Shown here in pieces: positions 17,169-26,873 of a DNA stretch of 64,000 bases (position 1 is the stretch's first letter; every line of letters starts with the position of its first letter). The position numbers and the translations under genes were made by a program. The stretch spans positions 20,971 through 84,970 of the forward strand of contig NZ_JAASHM010000015.1 of NCBI RefSeq assembly GCF_019734195.1, given 5' to 3'. This stretch comes from Clostridium sp. K13. Its GTDB lineage: Bacteria > Bacillota > Clostridia > Clostridiales > Clostridiaceae. Under the pieces are notes generated by a model. It did no database searches. It was given only the letters and a program-made list of their open reading frames with translations, and was not told the DNA's origin.

Positions 17169-18719
17169 TTATACTCCTTCTAACTCGCCTCTTAAAACCT
17201 CATCAGTTTGTCTATCACAATAAACTGTTGCAGCTTCTAGCGTATCTGCTTTCTTTCCTGTTACAGCTAATTCTATAGAACTTGTTATATATCCAACAAC
17301 TACTGATGTTGAAATAGATATAATTGCATATGCCCATGAAGTTACACTTGGAACATTATATTTTAAGAACACAACTAATAGTGCTGATACTCCAAAGGCT
17401 ACATAAGCACCTAAGCTTGTTGCTTTCTTTGTAAATGCTCCTAAAACGAAAATTCCAGCTAATACTCCAAGAACTAATCCCATAAAGCTATTAAACCATT
17501 CATAAGCTGATTTAATTTCTCCATTAGCAAGTATCATAGATACTAAAATTGATACAATACCAACTCCTAATGATACATATTGAGCTATCTTAGTTTGTTT
17601 TTCAAAACTTAACTCTTTAGAAGATATTTTAGATTGAATATCTAATGTCCAGCTTGTTGCAACTGAGTTTAATCCAGTTGATAACGTTGATTGTGATGCT
17701 GCATAAATAGCTGCTAATAATATACCTGTAATACCTACTGGTAATTGGAAAGCTATATATGATGCAAATATTTGGTCTTGTTGTGCAGTTTGTAATAGTG
17801 CTGGATTTTGATTATAGAAAACAAATAATGCTGTTCCTATTAAGTAAAATACAGTAGCTAAGAATATTGATAATACACCATTACCATAAGTCATTTTCTT
17901 CAATTGTTTAATATCTGTTGTAGTAGTAAATCTTTGTACTATATCTTGACTTGATATATAAGATGAGAATGTGTTAAACCCTGCACCTACTAAGATTATA
18001 AATGCACTGCTCTTTAATATGTTTATATCAAAAACAACATCTGTTGGTGCTAAGAACTTTCCTCCAGCTAATTCACCCAATACTGCTCCTATTCCACCAT
18101 CAATATTAAATAATAAGAACCCTAAAGCAAATGTTACACCAACTATTAATACCATCCCTTGAATAAAGTCAGTCCATAATACTGATTTTAATCCTCCTGT
18201 ATATGAGTATATTATTGCAATAACACCCATAACAATTATTAATAAATTAACGTTTATACCTGTAAGTTGTGCTAATACCATGGAAGGTAAATACATAATT
18301 ATTGACATACGTCCAATTTGGTAAACTATAAACATTACAGCCCCAAGTATTCTAAGTCCCTTATTTTTATATCTTACTTCTAAATATTCATATGCTGTGT
18401 CTATTTTTAATCTGCTATATAAAGGTAAGAAAAATCTTATTGTTAATGGAATTGCAATAAGCATACCTAATTGTGCAAACCATAAAATCCAACTTCCGCC
18501 GTAAGAATTTCCTGCTAATGATAAGAATGATATTGGACTTAGTAATGTAGCAAATATAGAAACTGATGTAACCCACCAAGGAATAGTTCCATCCCCTTTA
18601 AAGAATTCTTTACCCTTCATTTCTTTCTTTGAGAATGCTAGCCCTGCTAATAAAACTGCCCCTAAATATACTACTAGCACAACCATATCAACCCATGTAA
18701 AACCCTTCATTTCACTCAC
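17169..18719 (-). CDS. Sodium:solute symporter, probable sialic acid transporter
   Basis: The 516-residue SSS-family protein has about 13 predicted membrane helices. Conserved features include an N-terminal KEFFKGDGTIPWWVTS, the ATLLSPISFLSLAGNSYGGSW region (sodium and substrate site in TM1-2), TGGLKSVLWTDFIQG in TM5-6 and SSYISSQDIVQRF. Sodium-coupled sialic acid carriers of this family are known in several bacteria, and the operon context (lyase, epimerase, kinase) points to Neu5Ac as cargo. It lies between nanA and the YhcH gene with tight spacing. Confidence 0.92.
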   Translation of the reverse strand: MSEMKGFTWVDMVVLVVYLGAVLLAGLAFSKKEMKGKEFFKGDGTIPWWVTSVSIFATLLSPISFLSLAGNSYGGSWILWFAQLGMLIAIPLTIRFFLPLYSRLKIDTAYEYLEVRYKNKGLRILGAVMFIVYQIGRMSIIMYLPSMVLAQLTGINVNLLIIVMGVIAIIYSYTGGLKSVLWTDFIQGMVLIVGVTFALGFLLFNIDGGIGAVLGELAGGKFLAPTDVVFDINILKSSAFIILVGAGFNTFSSYISSQDIVQRFTTTTDIKQLKKMTYGNGVLSIFLATVFYLIGTALFVFYNQNPALLQTAQQDQIFASYIAFQLPVGITGILLAAIYAASQSTLSTGLNSVATSWTLDIQSKISSKELSFEKQTKIAQYVSLGVGIVSILVSMILANGEIKSAYEWFNSFMGLVLGVLAGIFVLGAFTKKATSLGAYVAFGVSALLVVFLKYNVPSVTSWAYAIISISTSVVVGYITSSIELAVTGKKADTLEAATVYCDRQTDEVLRGELEGV

Positions 18720-18738
18720 TCCCTTATACCTTTAAATT

Positions 18739-19605
18739 TTAGAAGTATTTGTTATAAATAACTTTAGCTTGTTCAATCATTTCTGGAGTAGCTTCTTTCA
18801 TAGGTTTTCTACAATATCCAGCTTCAACTCCTTCTTCTTCTAATAATAGTTTTAATGTTCCATATAATCCGTTAGCTAAAATATCTGTTATTAAATCATT
18901 TGTTACATGTTGAACTTCTAAAGCTTCGGCTATTCTTCCATCTCTAGTTAATTCAAATATCTCTCTTGCTCTCTTACCGTTTACATTAAATGTTGAACCA
19001 ATTGCTCCATCAACTCCTAAAACAGTTGCTGGTAACATCATTTCATCAAATCCAGCATAGATTAATTTATCAGGGAATCTCTTTCTCATTCTTTCTAATA
19101 AATAAAAATCTGCTGCTGTAAACTTAACACCTATTATTTTTTCATTTTCAAATAGCTCTGCAAATTGATCTAAACTCATATTTACTCCTGTTAAAAATGG
19201 AATTGAGTAAATTATCATAGTATTATCTACTGAATTAATTATTGTATTATAGTAATCCTTAATTTCTTGGAAATCAAATTTATAATAAAAAGGTGTTACT
19301 GCAGATAAAGAATCATATCCAAGTTCTGTTGCATATTTTGCAAGCTCTACTGATTCCTTAACATTAATAGATCCTACTTGTGCTATTAATTTAACTGCAT
19401 CTTTTGCTTCATCTTTTGCAATTCTAAATATTTCTTTCTTTTCTTCTGTTGATAGCATAAAGTTTTCACCTGTACTACCACCTACATATAAACCATCAAC
19501 TTTATTTTTATCAATATTATGTCTTATAATTTGTCTTAAGCCCTTTTCGTTGATATTTCCTTCCTTATCAAAAGATACTAATAATGCTGAATAAATTCCC
19601 TTCAT
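18739..19605 (-). CDS. nanA: N-acetylneuraminate lyase
   Basis: The start is ATG 19605 because GGAGGGTTTAACA precedes it; the ATG five codons earlier is part of that site. The 288-residue class I aldolase splits Neu5Ac into N-acetylmannosamine and pyruvate. It shows the carboxylate-binding GGSTGE (42-47), Tyr133 in IIYSIP and the Schiff-base Lys161 in GVKFTAADF. Length is normal for the DapA/NanA family. Genomic context separates it from dihydrodipicolinate synthase. It is second in the operon after nanE. Confidence 0.96.
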   Translation of the reverse strand: MKGIYSALLVSFDKEGNINEKGLRQIIRHNIDKNKVDGLYVGGSTGENFMLSTEEKKEIFRIAKDEAKDAVKLIAQVGSINVKESVELAKYATELGYDSLSAVTPFYYKFDFQEIKDYYNTIINSVDNTMIIYSIPFLTGVNMSLDQFAELFENEKIIGVKFTAADFYLLERMRKRFPDKLIYAGFDEMMLPATVLGVDGAIGSTFNVNGKRAREIFELTRDGRIAEALEVQHVTNDLITDILANGLYGTLKLLLEEEGVEAGYCRKPMKEATPEMIEQAKVIYNKYF

Positions 19606-19661
19606 TGTTAAACCCTCCATTTTATAAACTTTTAATTATTATTTTTAAAAAAATTATTTAT

Positions 19662-20330
19662 TTACTTATTTATTGCATTAACAAATTTCTTTGTTATTAA
19701 CTGTGGTCTTGTAATTGCTCCTCCAACTACACATGAATGAGCTCCACATTTTAATGCTTCTCTTAATTCCTTAGGCGTATTTATCTTTCCTTCCCCAATT
19801 ACAGGTATTTTTAAGTCTTTAGCTAACTTGCTAATAAGATCTAAATCAGGTCCATCTCCTTGAGTTGAATAATCAGTATATCCTGATAACGTTGTAGATA
19901 CACAATCAACTCCTAATTTTTCTGCTTTTACTGCCTCTTCATAAGTAGATATATCAGCCATAACTAATACTCCATTATCTTTTATATAGTCTATCAAATC
20001 TTTTAATGACTCTCCATTTGGTCTAGTTCTATTAGTAGCATCTAAAGCAATCATTTCACACTTAGTAGTAAGTAACTTGTCCACTTCTTCTTTTGTTGGA
20101 GTTATATATATTTCTGAATCACTATAGACTTTTTTTATTATTCCAATAACCGGTAGCGATGTAACTTTTTTTATTTCTAATATATCTTCTACGCCTTGAG
20201 CTCTTATAGCAACTGCTCCACCTTCTTTAGCCGCTTTAGCCATTCTTCCCATTATAAAAGAACTATGTAATGGTTCATCTTCTAAAGCTTGACAAGAAAC
20301 TATAAGCTTTCCTCTTATTTCATTAAACAT
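19662..20330 (-). CDS. nanE: N-acetylmannosamine-6-phosphate 2-epimerase
   Basis: The 222-residue TIM barrel begins [22 protein letters not shown], typical of NanE. It carries [30 protein letters not shown] and the phosphate-binding IGEGKINTP and [10 protein letters not shown] loops. It converts ManNAc-6-phosphate into GlcNAc-6-phosphate, which enters amino-sugar metabolism through nagA/nagB (not in this window). It is the first gene of the nan operon. The start ATG follows AAGGGGTG with a good spacer. Confidence 0.97.
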   Translation of the reverse strand: MFNEIRGKLIVSCQALEDEPLHSSFIMGRMAKAAKEGGAVAIRAQGVEDILEIKKVTSLPVIGIIKKVYSDSEIYITPTKEEVDKLLTTKCEMIALDATNRTRPNGESLKDLIDYIKDNGVLVMADISTYEEAVKAEKLGVDCVSTTLSGYTDYSTQGDGPDLDLISKLAKDLKIPVIGEGKINTPKELREALKCGAHSCVVGGAITRPQLITKKFVNAINK

Positions 20331-20380
20331 ATAAATTCACCCCTTAATATTTAAGAAAATATTTTTCATTCATTAACTTA

Positions 20381-20409
20381 ATAATATCATGTAATCATTT
20401 ACCTCGCAA
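20381..20409 (-). promoter_or_regulatory. Promoter of the nan operon with palindrome in the spacer
   Basis: On the minus strand TTGCGA (20404-20409), 17 bases and TATTAT (20381-20386) lie about 50 bases before nanE. The spacer contains GTAA-ATGA-TTAC, a small palindrome that a repressor could use. No regulator gene is in the operon. Confidence 0.6.
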
Positions 20410-20583
20410 CCCTTTTCGGAATTTTTTTTCATTTTATTGTTATATTTTTATACTAGAGTTGTTTTTTTATATTTTTTATTTAATATAAAGAAATATATTT
20501 TCATTTTTGCTAGTTATAATTATAAAGATTATTTGAAAGTTATTTTCATTTCATAAATACTATTTATAAAATTTATTAAAATA

Positions 20584-20616
20584 AAAGGATCACTAAACTC
20601 TAAATTAGTGATCCTA
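20584..20616 (-). terminator. Terminator of the collagen-like gene
   Basis: AGGATCACTAA pairs with TTAGTGATCCT and TTTATTTTA follows on the minus strand. It lies about 36 bases after the collagen-like stop codon. Confidence 0.8.
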
Positions 20617-20651
20617 AAATAAAACTTATACTAATTATCTAAGCAATATAT

Positions 20652-23219
20652 TTATGCTAATCTAAATATTGTTACTGTAGCTGCATTAATTCTAACATTC
20701 TTAACATCTTGAGTTAAATTAGTTAGCCTTATAACATAATCTTCTTCAGGAGTTATTATTACGCCTAATGAAATACTATTAGAGTTTACATTTCGTGAAA
20801 TTGATGCTACGTGCTCACTACTTGGAATAATATTTCCATCATTATCTGTTAATGCAAAAATAATCTCTTTACTATCTCCTTCAACACGAGAATTAATTGA
20901 ATAAGATATTGTATACTTAGCAAAATATGATTTATTGGCTGATAATTCTATATCAGTACTATTTTCAATATGCCTTATATTTTCTCCTGTAATATCATTT
21001 TCTGGGAAACTTACGTTATATCTATATGGTACAACTTGCTCATTTCCAAATTCTCTAAATATTACTCCATAATCACTTATAGTTCCTGATGGCCCAGTTG
21101 CTCCTGTTGCTCCAGTTGCTCCTGTTGCACCAGTTGCTCCTGTTGCTCCTCTTGGTCCTGTTGCTCCAGTTGCTCCTACTGGTCCTCTTTCTCCTGTTGC
21201 TCCTCTTGGACCTGTTGCTCCTGTTGCTCCTTGTTCTCCTTGGATACCTTGTTCTCCTTGAATACCTTGTGGTCCTTGTTCTCCTTGGATACCTTGTGGT
21301 CCTTGTTCTCCTTGGATACCTTGCTCTCCTTGGATACCTTGCTCTCCTTGGATACCTTGTTCTCCTTGAATACCTTGTGGTCCTTGTTCTCCTTGGATAC
21401 CTTGTTCTCCTTGGATACCTTGTGGTCCTTGTTCTCCTTGGATACCTTGCTCTCCTTGGATACCTTGTGGTCCTTGTTCTCCTTGAATACCTTGTTCTCC
21501 TTGGATACCTTGTGGTCCTGTTGCTCCTGTTGGTCCTTGTGGTCCTTGTACTCCTTGTGGCCCTGTTACTCCTTGTGGTCCTGTTACTCCTGTTGCACCT
21601 TGTGGTCCTGTTGCTCCTCTTGCTCCTGTTGCTCCTCTTGCTCCTGTTGGCCCTGTTGGTCCTTGTGCTCCAGTTGCTCCTTGTGCTCCTGTTGGCCCTG
21701 TTGCTCCTTGTGGTCCTGTTGCTCCTGTTGCTCCTATTGATCCTGTTGCTCCTTGTGGGCCTGTTGCTCCTGTTGCTCCTCTTGCTCCAGTTACTCCTTG
21801 TGGTCCTGTTGGTCCTATTGGTCCTTGTGCCCCAGTTACTCCTTGTGGTCCAGTTACTCCTTGTGGGCCTGTTGCTCCTGTTGCTCCGGTTGCTCCAGCG
21901 ACCCCTTGTGGTCCTGTTGGTCCTATTGGCCCTTGTGCCCCTGTCACTCCTTGTGGTCCAGTTACTCCTTGTGGGCCGGTTACTCCTGTTGGTCCTTGTG
22001 GTCCTGTTGCACCTCTTGATCCAGTTGCTCCTTGTGGTCCTGTTGGTCCTATTGGCCCTTGTGGTCCGGTTACTCCTTGTACTCCAGTTGCTCCTGTTGC
22101 TCCTGTTGCTCCGGTTGCTCCTTGTGGTCCTCTTGATCCTGTTGGTCCTTGTGCTCCTGTTGGTCCTATTGGTCCTTGTGCCCCTGTTGGCCCTATTGGT
22201 CCTTGTTGCCCAGTTACTCCTTGTGGTCCTGTTGCTCCTGTTGCTCCTGTTGCTCCTCTTGCTCCGGTTGCTCCTGTTGCTCCTCTTGCTCCTGTTTCAC
22301 CTTGTGATCCTGTTGCTCCTGTTGCTCCTGTTGCTCCTCTTGCTCCGGTTGCACCAGTTGCTCCTCTTGCTCCAGTTGCTCCAGTTGCTCCTGTTGCTCC
22401 TTGTGGTCCTGTTGCACCTTGTGGTCCTGTTGCACCAGTTGCTCCTCTTGCTCCAGTTGCTCCTGTTGCTCCTTGTGGTCCTCTTGCTCCAGTTGCTCCT
22501 GTTGCTCCTTGTGGTCCTCTTGCACCTTGTGGTCCTGTTGCACCAGTTGCTCCAGTTGCTCCTCTTGCTCCGGTTGCACCAGTTGCTCCTCTTGCTCCAG
22601 TTGCTCCAGTTGCTCCAGTTGCTCCTGTTGCACCAGTTGCTCCTGTTGCTCCTGTTGCTCCTGTTGCTCCTATTGATCCTGTTTCACCTTGTGATCCTGT
22701 TGCTCCTGTTGCTCCTCTTGCTCCGGTTGCACCAGTTGCTCCTCTTGCTCCAGTTGCTCCTCTTGCTCCAGTTGCTCCAGTTGCTCCAGTTGCTCCAGTT
22801 GCTCCTGTTGCTCCTTGTGGTCCTGTTGCACCAGTTGCTCCTCTTGCTCCAGTTGCTCCTGTTGCTCCTTGTGGTCCCCTTGCCCCAGTTGCTCCTTGTG
22901 GTCCTGTTGCACCAGTTGCTCCTCTTGCTCCGGTTGCTCCTGTTGGACCAGTTGGTCCTGGACAACCTTGAGGTCCCCTACATCCTGGTTCACCCTTTGG
23001 TCCCCTTGGTCCTGTTGGCCCAACACAACAACCTTTACATTCATCATCGCAATATTCCTTACAAGAATACCCCATACTTTCATCGATATTATCTGAATAC
23101 AAATCTTCATTTTCATCCCAGATATTATACTGATTCATTTTATTTCTAGTTGTTCTATTCCTTCTATTTAATCTATTCCTATTATTAGGATTATTCATTG
23201 AATTACTATAGTATCGCAT
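20652..23219 (-). CDS. Giant collagen-like (BclA-type) surface/exosporium protein
   Basis: The start is ATG 23219 because GGGAGGATAAA precedes it; an ATG seven codons earlier is unsupported. The 855-residue protein has an Asn/Arg-rich N terminus and a Cys cluster just before the collagen domain ([13 protein letters not shown]). Then come about 215 uninterrupted Gly-X-Y triplets, first with Cys inside triplets ([14 protein letters not shown]), then mostly GAT, GAR and GPQ, then a block of GIQGEQ hexapeptides. A 143-residue C-terminal domain ([13 protein letters not shown]...) is beta-rich like the BclA trimerisation domain. Such proteins form hair-like filaments on spores of bacilli and clostridia. 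There is no signal peptide or LPXTG, which fits mother-cell expression. Confidence 0.92.
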   Translation of the reverse strand: MRYYSNSMNNPNNRNRLNRRNRTTRNKMNQYNIWDENEDLYSDNIDESMGYSCKEYCDDECKGCCVGPTGPRGPKGEPGCRGPQGCPGPTGPTGATGARGATGATGPQGATGARGPQGATGATGARGATGATGPQGATGATGATGATGATGARGATGARGATGATGARGATGATGSQGETGSIGATGATGATGATGATGATGATGATGARGATGATGARGATGATGATGPQGARGPQGATGATGARGPQGATGATGARGATGATGPQGATGPQGATGATGATGARGATGATGARGATGATGATGSQGETGARGATGATGARGATGATGATGPQGVTGQQGPIGPTGAQGPIGPTGAQGPTGSRGPQGATGATGATGATGVQGVTGPQGPIGPTGPQGATGSRGATGPQGPTGVTGPQGVTGPQGVTGAQGPIGPTGPQGVAGATGATGATGPQGVTGPQGVTGAQGPIGPTGPQGVTGARGATGATGPQGATGSIGATGATGPQGATGPTGAQGATGAQGPTGPTGARGATGARGATGPQGATGVTGPQGVTGPQGVQGPQGPTGATGPQGIQGEQGIQGEQGPQGIQGEQGIQGEQGPQGIQGEQGIQGEQGPQGIQGEQGIQGEQGIQGEQGIQGEQGPQGIQGEQGPQGIQGEQGIQGEQGATGATGPRGATGERGPVGATGATGPRGATGATGATGATGATGATGPSGTISDYGVIFREFGNEQVVPYRYNVSFPENDITGENIRHIENSTDIELSANKSYFAKYTISYSINSRVEGDSKEIIFALTDNDGNIIPSSEHVASISRNVNSNSISLGVIITPEEDYVIRLTNLTQDVKNVRINAATVTIFRLA
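21231..21516 (-). repeat. Tandem minisatellite encoding Gly-Ile-Gln-Gly-Glu-Gln units
   Basis: Units of 18 and 27 bases repeat nearly perfectly over about 285 bases inside the collagen domain (minus strand CAAGGTATCCAAGGAGAA and variants with GGACCA). The near identity of neighbouring units suggests recent expansion by slippage or recombination, so the copy number may vary between strains. Confidence 0.85.
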
Positions 23220-23403
23220 TTTATCCTCCCAATCATACATTCTAATTTATCATTTGGTTTATCCATACTTTCATATTATGTTTTTAAAATGTTATTGTTA
23301 CATAGCATTTAGACAAAATACTCCATTATATTACATTTACCTTTATGATATAATATTCTTAAAATAAAATATTTAAAACTATTATATACAAGGAGATATA
23401 TTT

Positions 23404-23922
23404 ATGAAGTTTTATGAAACTACTGTTAAAGAAACTGTAATATATAATGGTAACTATTTAGATCTAATAAATGTAGATGTTAAATTACCTGATGGAAATC
23501 TATCTAATAGGGATATAATTAAACATCCTGGAGCTTGTGCTATAATCCCATTTCTAACTGATAATCAAGTAATACTAATAGAACAATTTAGAAAACCTCT
23601 AGAAAAAACTATACTTGAAATTCCTGCTGGAAAGCTTGATAAAAATGAAGAAATTATAAATTGTGCTCATAGAGAATTAGAAGAAGAAACTGGCTATAAA
23701 GCTAAAGAAATGATCTATCTTGGAAGTATTGCTACAGCACCTGGATTTTGTGATGAAATAATACATTTATATAAAGCTACTAATTTATATAAAGGAACAA
23801 AATCATGTGATGAAGATGAATTTACAGATATTAAAATTTTTACCTTAGATGAAATTAAAGATATGATTAGAAATGGCGATATTATAGATACCAAAACTAT
23901 AAGTATTTTATCATTTTTATAA
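23404..23922 (+). CDS. Nudix hydrolase, probable ADP-ribose pyrophosphatase
   Basis: The 172-residue protein starts behind AAGGAGATAT. The Nudix box is complete: G76, then E82 and RELEEETG (90-97). The segment FRKPLEKTILEIPAGKLD is the ADP-ribose pyrophosphatase (NudF/YqkG) signature that precedes the box. It should cleave ADP-ribose to AMP and ribose 5-phosphate as a house-cleaning enzyme in the cytosol. It is monocistronic, with a repeat element 45 bases downstream in place of an ordinary terminator. Confidence 0.93.
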   Translation: MKFYETTVKETVIYNGNYLDLINVDVKLPDGNLSNRDIIKHPGACAIIPFLTDNQVILIEQFRKPLEKTILEIPAGKLDKNEEIINCAHRELEEETGYKAKEMIYLGSIATAPGFCDEIIHLYKATNLYKGTKSCDEDEFTDIKIFTLDEIKDMIRNGDIIDTKTISILSFL

Positions 23923-23966
23923 TATTTCTATAAATAGAGTAAAGTAAAATATCATTTTATTTAATA

Positions 23967-24076
23967 TAAGAGCGAAAAGTGAAGGTTGAAACTGCTATGA
24001 TAGCTTCTTGAAATATAGTTTTTTAATTCATCTAATCTGAATTATTTTCTTAACTTTTCACTCTTACTTCTTCACT
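23967..24076. repeat. Nested-hairpin intergenic element, copy B
   Basis: The arms TAAGAGCGAAAAGTGAAGG (23967-23985) and TCTTAACTTTTCACTCTTAC (24048-24067) are inverted. They enclose decayed versions of the two inner hairpins of copy A: GAAACTGCTATGATAGCTTC, and AATTCA...TGAATT at 24025-24043. It lies between the convergent Nudix and DHHW genes. The outer arms and last hairpin of copy A are missing. Confidence 0.75.
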
Positions 24077-24084
24077 TAATAATT

Positions 24085-25188
24085 TTAGTATTTAAGCTTT
24101 AAAATAGTATTTTCTGTAGATAAATTTATAAAATTATATAGTATTAAAATATTATCAAAAGTATTTTCATCTAAATACTCACTTAATTTACTACTAAAAC
24201 TTCTTAAATCAACTACATGAATTTCCTCATAGTTTTGAGTTAAAAATGGAATTAATGAATTTGCAAAAGAATCTTTTATAACTAATATTTTTTTGTCATT
24301 TTTAATAGCATTATTTTTTATTATAGTTAAAGGATTGTTACCGTATAAGAATAATGCATATTTATCTCTTAAATTTTCTTTAGAGTAATCATATATAGAA
24401 TCATATATTTTATCTCCTACTAGTTCTAGCGTCAAATCATTAAATTTATAATAGGTAAGAATATCTGAATTTATATTAAAAGGTTTTGACTTTGAATAGT
24501 ATGTTCCATAAAAACCTGATAGTTCAACCTTTTCAAATTCATCCAAACTTATTGCATTACCCCCAATAGAACTTATAAAACCACAATATCCTAAATATGC
24601 TCCATATGTTGTCCAATGATGATCTGTATTATAATAAATATATTTCTCTTTATTATTAATTAACTCTTTCATTAAATCTACATTATTAGTATATGACGAG
24701 TATTTATATATTTCATCAATTATTTTTTCCTGCATAATTTGAGGAGATCCTAGTGGTAAACTTTCTTTATATATCTCATAAGAATTTGGAATTACCATTA
24801 ATGAAACTTTCCCCTTATATCTTTCTCCAAAATTCTTTATAGTTTCAATATTATTAATTAATCTTTCTTCATTTAATAAATCAAACTTTTCAAAAAGCTT
24901 GCCATTTTCTCCATATATTATTCCGTTATTTTCTATCTTACCTAATGCATATTCACTTATAGATTTTAAGCTTATCCATTTATCTCTTATAGGAAATTGA
25001 TCATTTATATATTTTTCGTAGTTCTCTTGAAAGCTTCCATTTAAGAAATCTTTAAAAGAAAATGTTACATTTGTTTTTAAATTTCTGTTTTCTAATTCTG
25101 AAAACTCCTTATCATTACTAACCAAACTAACTATTGTTATTACTAAAGTTATTGAAATAAAACTATATAGTAAGTAATTTTTCTTCAT
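24085..25188 (-). CDS. DHHW-motif (AlgX/AlgJ-like) protein for polysaccharide O-acetylation
   Basis: The 367-residue protein has an N-terminal TM anchor (about 5-24) and an extracytoplasmic SGNH/AlgX-like domain. The motif YYNTDHHWTTYGAYLGY (near 190) defines the DHHW family, and LVIKDSFANSLIPFL near 305 resembles the second catalytic block. It lies 13 bases after an MBOAT acyltransferase gene. Together they match the AlgI plus AlgX/AlgJ pairing in which the membrane protein exports acetyl groups and the DHHW protein places them on an exopolysaccharide. The polysaccharide itself is not identified. Confidence 0.9.
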   Translation of the reverse strand: MKKNYLLYSFISITLVITIVSLVSNDKEFSELENRNLKTNVTFSFKDFLNGSFQENYEKYINDQFPIRDKWISLKSISEYALGKIENNGIIYGENGKLFEKFDLLNEERLINNIETIKNFGERYKGKVSLMVIPNSYEIYKESLPLGSPQIMQEKIIDEIYKYSSYTNNVDLMKELINNKEKYIYYNTDHHWTTYGAYLGYCGFISSIGGNAISLDEFEKVELSGFYGTYYSKSKPFNINSDILTYYKFNDLTLELVGDKIYDSIYDYSKENLRDKYALFLYGNNPLTIIKNNAIKNDKKILVIKDSFANSLIPFLTQNYEEIHVVDLRSFSSKLSEYLDENTFDNILILYNFINLSTENTILKLKY

Positions 25189-25201
25189 TTAATATTACCT
25201 C

Positions 25202-26578
25202 CTAAAACCTAAAATATAGGAAAGGATTATAAGTTGCATCAACTAAATAAGCTATACATAATAAAAATATTGTTATTAAAATTATTGTATTTAAAATATC
25301 ACTTTTTACAAATTTATTATATATATTTTTTATTATAGGTGTTGAAAACAATGTAGCAATTATAAACGTAATTCCATAATTTCTTATATAATATATCCAT
25401 TCATTATCTATATTTATAGTAAACATTCTTTGTAATAATATTTTTAATTGTTCTAGATCTACTACTGCAAATATCGCCCAGCCAATGATTATAAAGAATA
25501 TTGAATATATATGTGATATTATTTTGTTTTTTTCTAAAAATCTTAGTAATCCTGCTTTTTCTATACTTATTAATATAAAGAAATATATTCCCCATAATAT
25601 AAAGTTATAGCTAGCTCCATGCCAAAATCCTGTTAAAAACCATACTATAAAAAGATTTATGTAAAGTCTTAATCTTCCTACTCTATTACCACCTAAAGGT
25701 ATATAAACATATTCTTTAAACCAAGAACCAAGTGTAATATGCCATCTTCTCCAAAATTCAGTTATACTCCTTGATATATAAGGATAATTAAAATTTCTTG
25801 GGAAATCAAAGCCTAGTATTTTTCCAAGTCCTATTGCCATCAATGAATAACCATTAAAATCAAAATATATTTGAAATGCAAAAGCTAAAATAGATATCCA
25901 TGCCATTATTGTTCCAATTTCCGAAAATCCTTTTGCTTCAACTTCTGACCAAAGTGCTCCTATATTATTTGCTATAATCACCTTACTTCCTAATCCAAGT
26001 ATAAATAATTTTATACCTTCTTGAATTTGATATATATCTACTTTTCTGTTTTTTAATGCAAGATTTATATCAGTATACTTAACTATAGGACCTGCTATAA
26101 GTTGCGGAAATAAACATACAAATGCTCCAAAATTTATAATATTTTTTTCTGCTTTAACTTTTCCTAAAAATACATCTATGGTATAAGACATAGTTTGAAA
26201 TGTATAAAAACTAATTCCTAAAGGTAATGTTATTTTTACATACTTTAATGATATACCTAAAATATTATTTATATTTTCTAAGAAGAAATTAAAATATTTA
26301 AAGAAAAATAACATTCCCAAATTAAATAATATGGATATAAGTAAAAACATAATACTTATCTTTTTATTTTTTCTATATTTTTCTATTCCTCTGCTGACCA
26401 AGTAGTCTACAAATATTGATGCTAACATTATTAAAAAGTACTTAGGCTCTCCCCATGAATAAAAAGCTAAACTAACACCTAACAAAGTTAAATTTTTAAA
26501 TTTATTAGGAGTTAAAAAATATAAAACCATTGCTATAGGTAGAAACCTAAATATAAATAAAATACTACTAAAAACCAT
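25202..26578 (-). CDS. MBOAT-family membrane O-acyltransferase (AlgI-like)
   Basis: The 458-residue integral membrane protein has about 11 helices. The MBOAT hallmarks are clear: SFYTFQTMSYTIDVF, FPQLIAGPIV, FNGYSLMAIGLGKILGFDFPRNFNYPY, the SITEFWRRWHITLGSWFKEYVYIPLGGNR block and the active-site His in FLTGFWHGASYNFILWG. It should transfer acetyl groups across or at the membrane to a cell-surface polymer, with the downstream DHHW protein. Glycosyltransferases for that polymer are not adjacent. Confidence 0.95.
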   Translation of the reverse strand: MVFSSILFIFRFLPIAMVLYFLTPNKFKNLTLLGVSLAFYSWGEPKYFLIMLASIFVDYLVSRGIEKYRKNKKISIMFLLISILFNLGMLFFFKYFNFFLENINNILGISLKYVKITLPLGISFYTFQTMSYTIDVFLGKVKAEKNIINFGAFVCLFPQLIAGPIVKYTDINLALKNRKVDIYQIQEGIKLFILGLGSKVIIANNIGALWSEVEAKGFSEIGTIMAWISILAFAFQIYFDFNGYSLMAIGLGKILGFDFPRNFNYPYISRSITEFWRRWHITLGSWFKEYVYIPLGGNRVGRLRLYINLFIVWFLTGFWHGASYNFILWGIYFFILISIEKAGLLRFLEKNKIISHIYSIFFIIIGWAIFAVVDLEQLKILLQRMFTINIDNEWIYYIRNYGITFIIATLFSTPIIKNIYNKFVKSDILNTIILITIFLLCIAYLVDATYNPFLYFRF

Positions 26579-26802
26579 ACTTTTCTCTCTTTCGTATACA
26601 TAATAATTAAAAAATATTATAACTTCCTCAAAAAGAGTTATTAAATACTTTTCTCATCTTAATTAGACTCTATTATATGCAAATTTGTTCCTTATACAGA
26701 CTTTATTTTTTCCCCATTAGGGACATTTATAAACTCTAATCTTAACATATTAGCCATATAAATAACTATTTATATTTACATACCAGGCATTATTACTAAT
26801 TA

Positions 26803-26831
26803 TTGAATTATGTATATTTTTATGTTAATCT
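26803..26831 (+). promoter_or_regulatory. Putative promoter of nadABC
   Basis: TTGAAT (26803-26808), a 17-base spacer and TAATCT (26826-26831) lie 43 bases before the nadA start. The match is moderate. Confidence 0.5.
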
Positions 26832-26832
26832 T

Positions 26833-26844
26833 GTGTATATACAC
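26833..26844. promoter_or_regulatory. Perfect palindrome at the predicted nadABC transcription start
   Basis: GTGTATATACAC immediately follows the -10 box, where a repressor would block initiation. NAD synthesis in Firmicutes is often repressed by NiaR (YrxA), whose sites contain TGTxxANACA-like arms. This palindrome could be such a site, but the full NiaR consensus is not evident. Confidence 0.45.
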
Positions 26845-26873
26845 CTGTAAATCAAATAAAAGGAAGTGTGAAA

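Noticed and set aside
21231..21516. Regular short repeats that could be mistaken for a CRISPR array
   Set aside because: Repeats are head-to-tail, without unique spacers, and encode in-frame GIQGEQ units.
21089..23149. A 686-codon open frame on the plus strand, rich in Leu, and several shorter frames rich in Ser, Cys or Gln
   Set aside because: They are by-products of the Gly-X-Y codon repeat, which leaves all frames free of stops; no ribosome sites, and composition is not protein-like.
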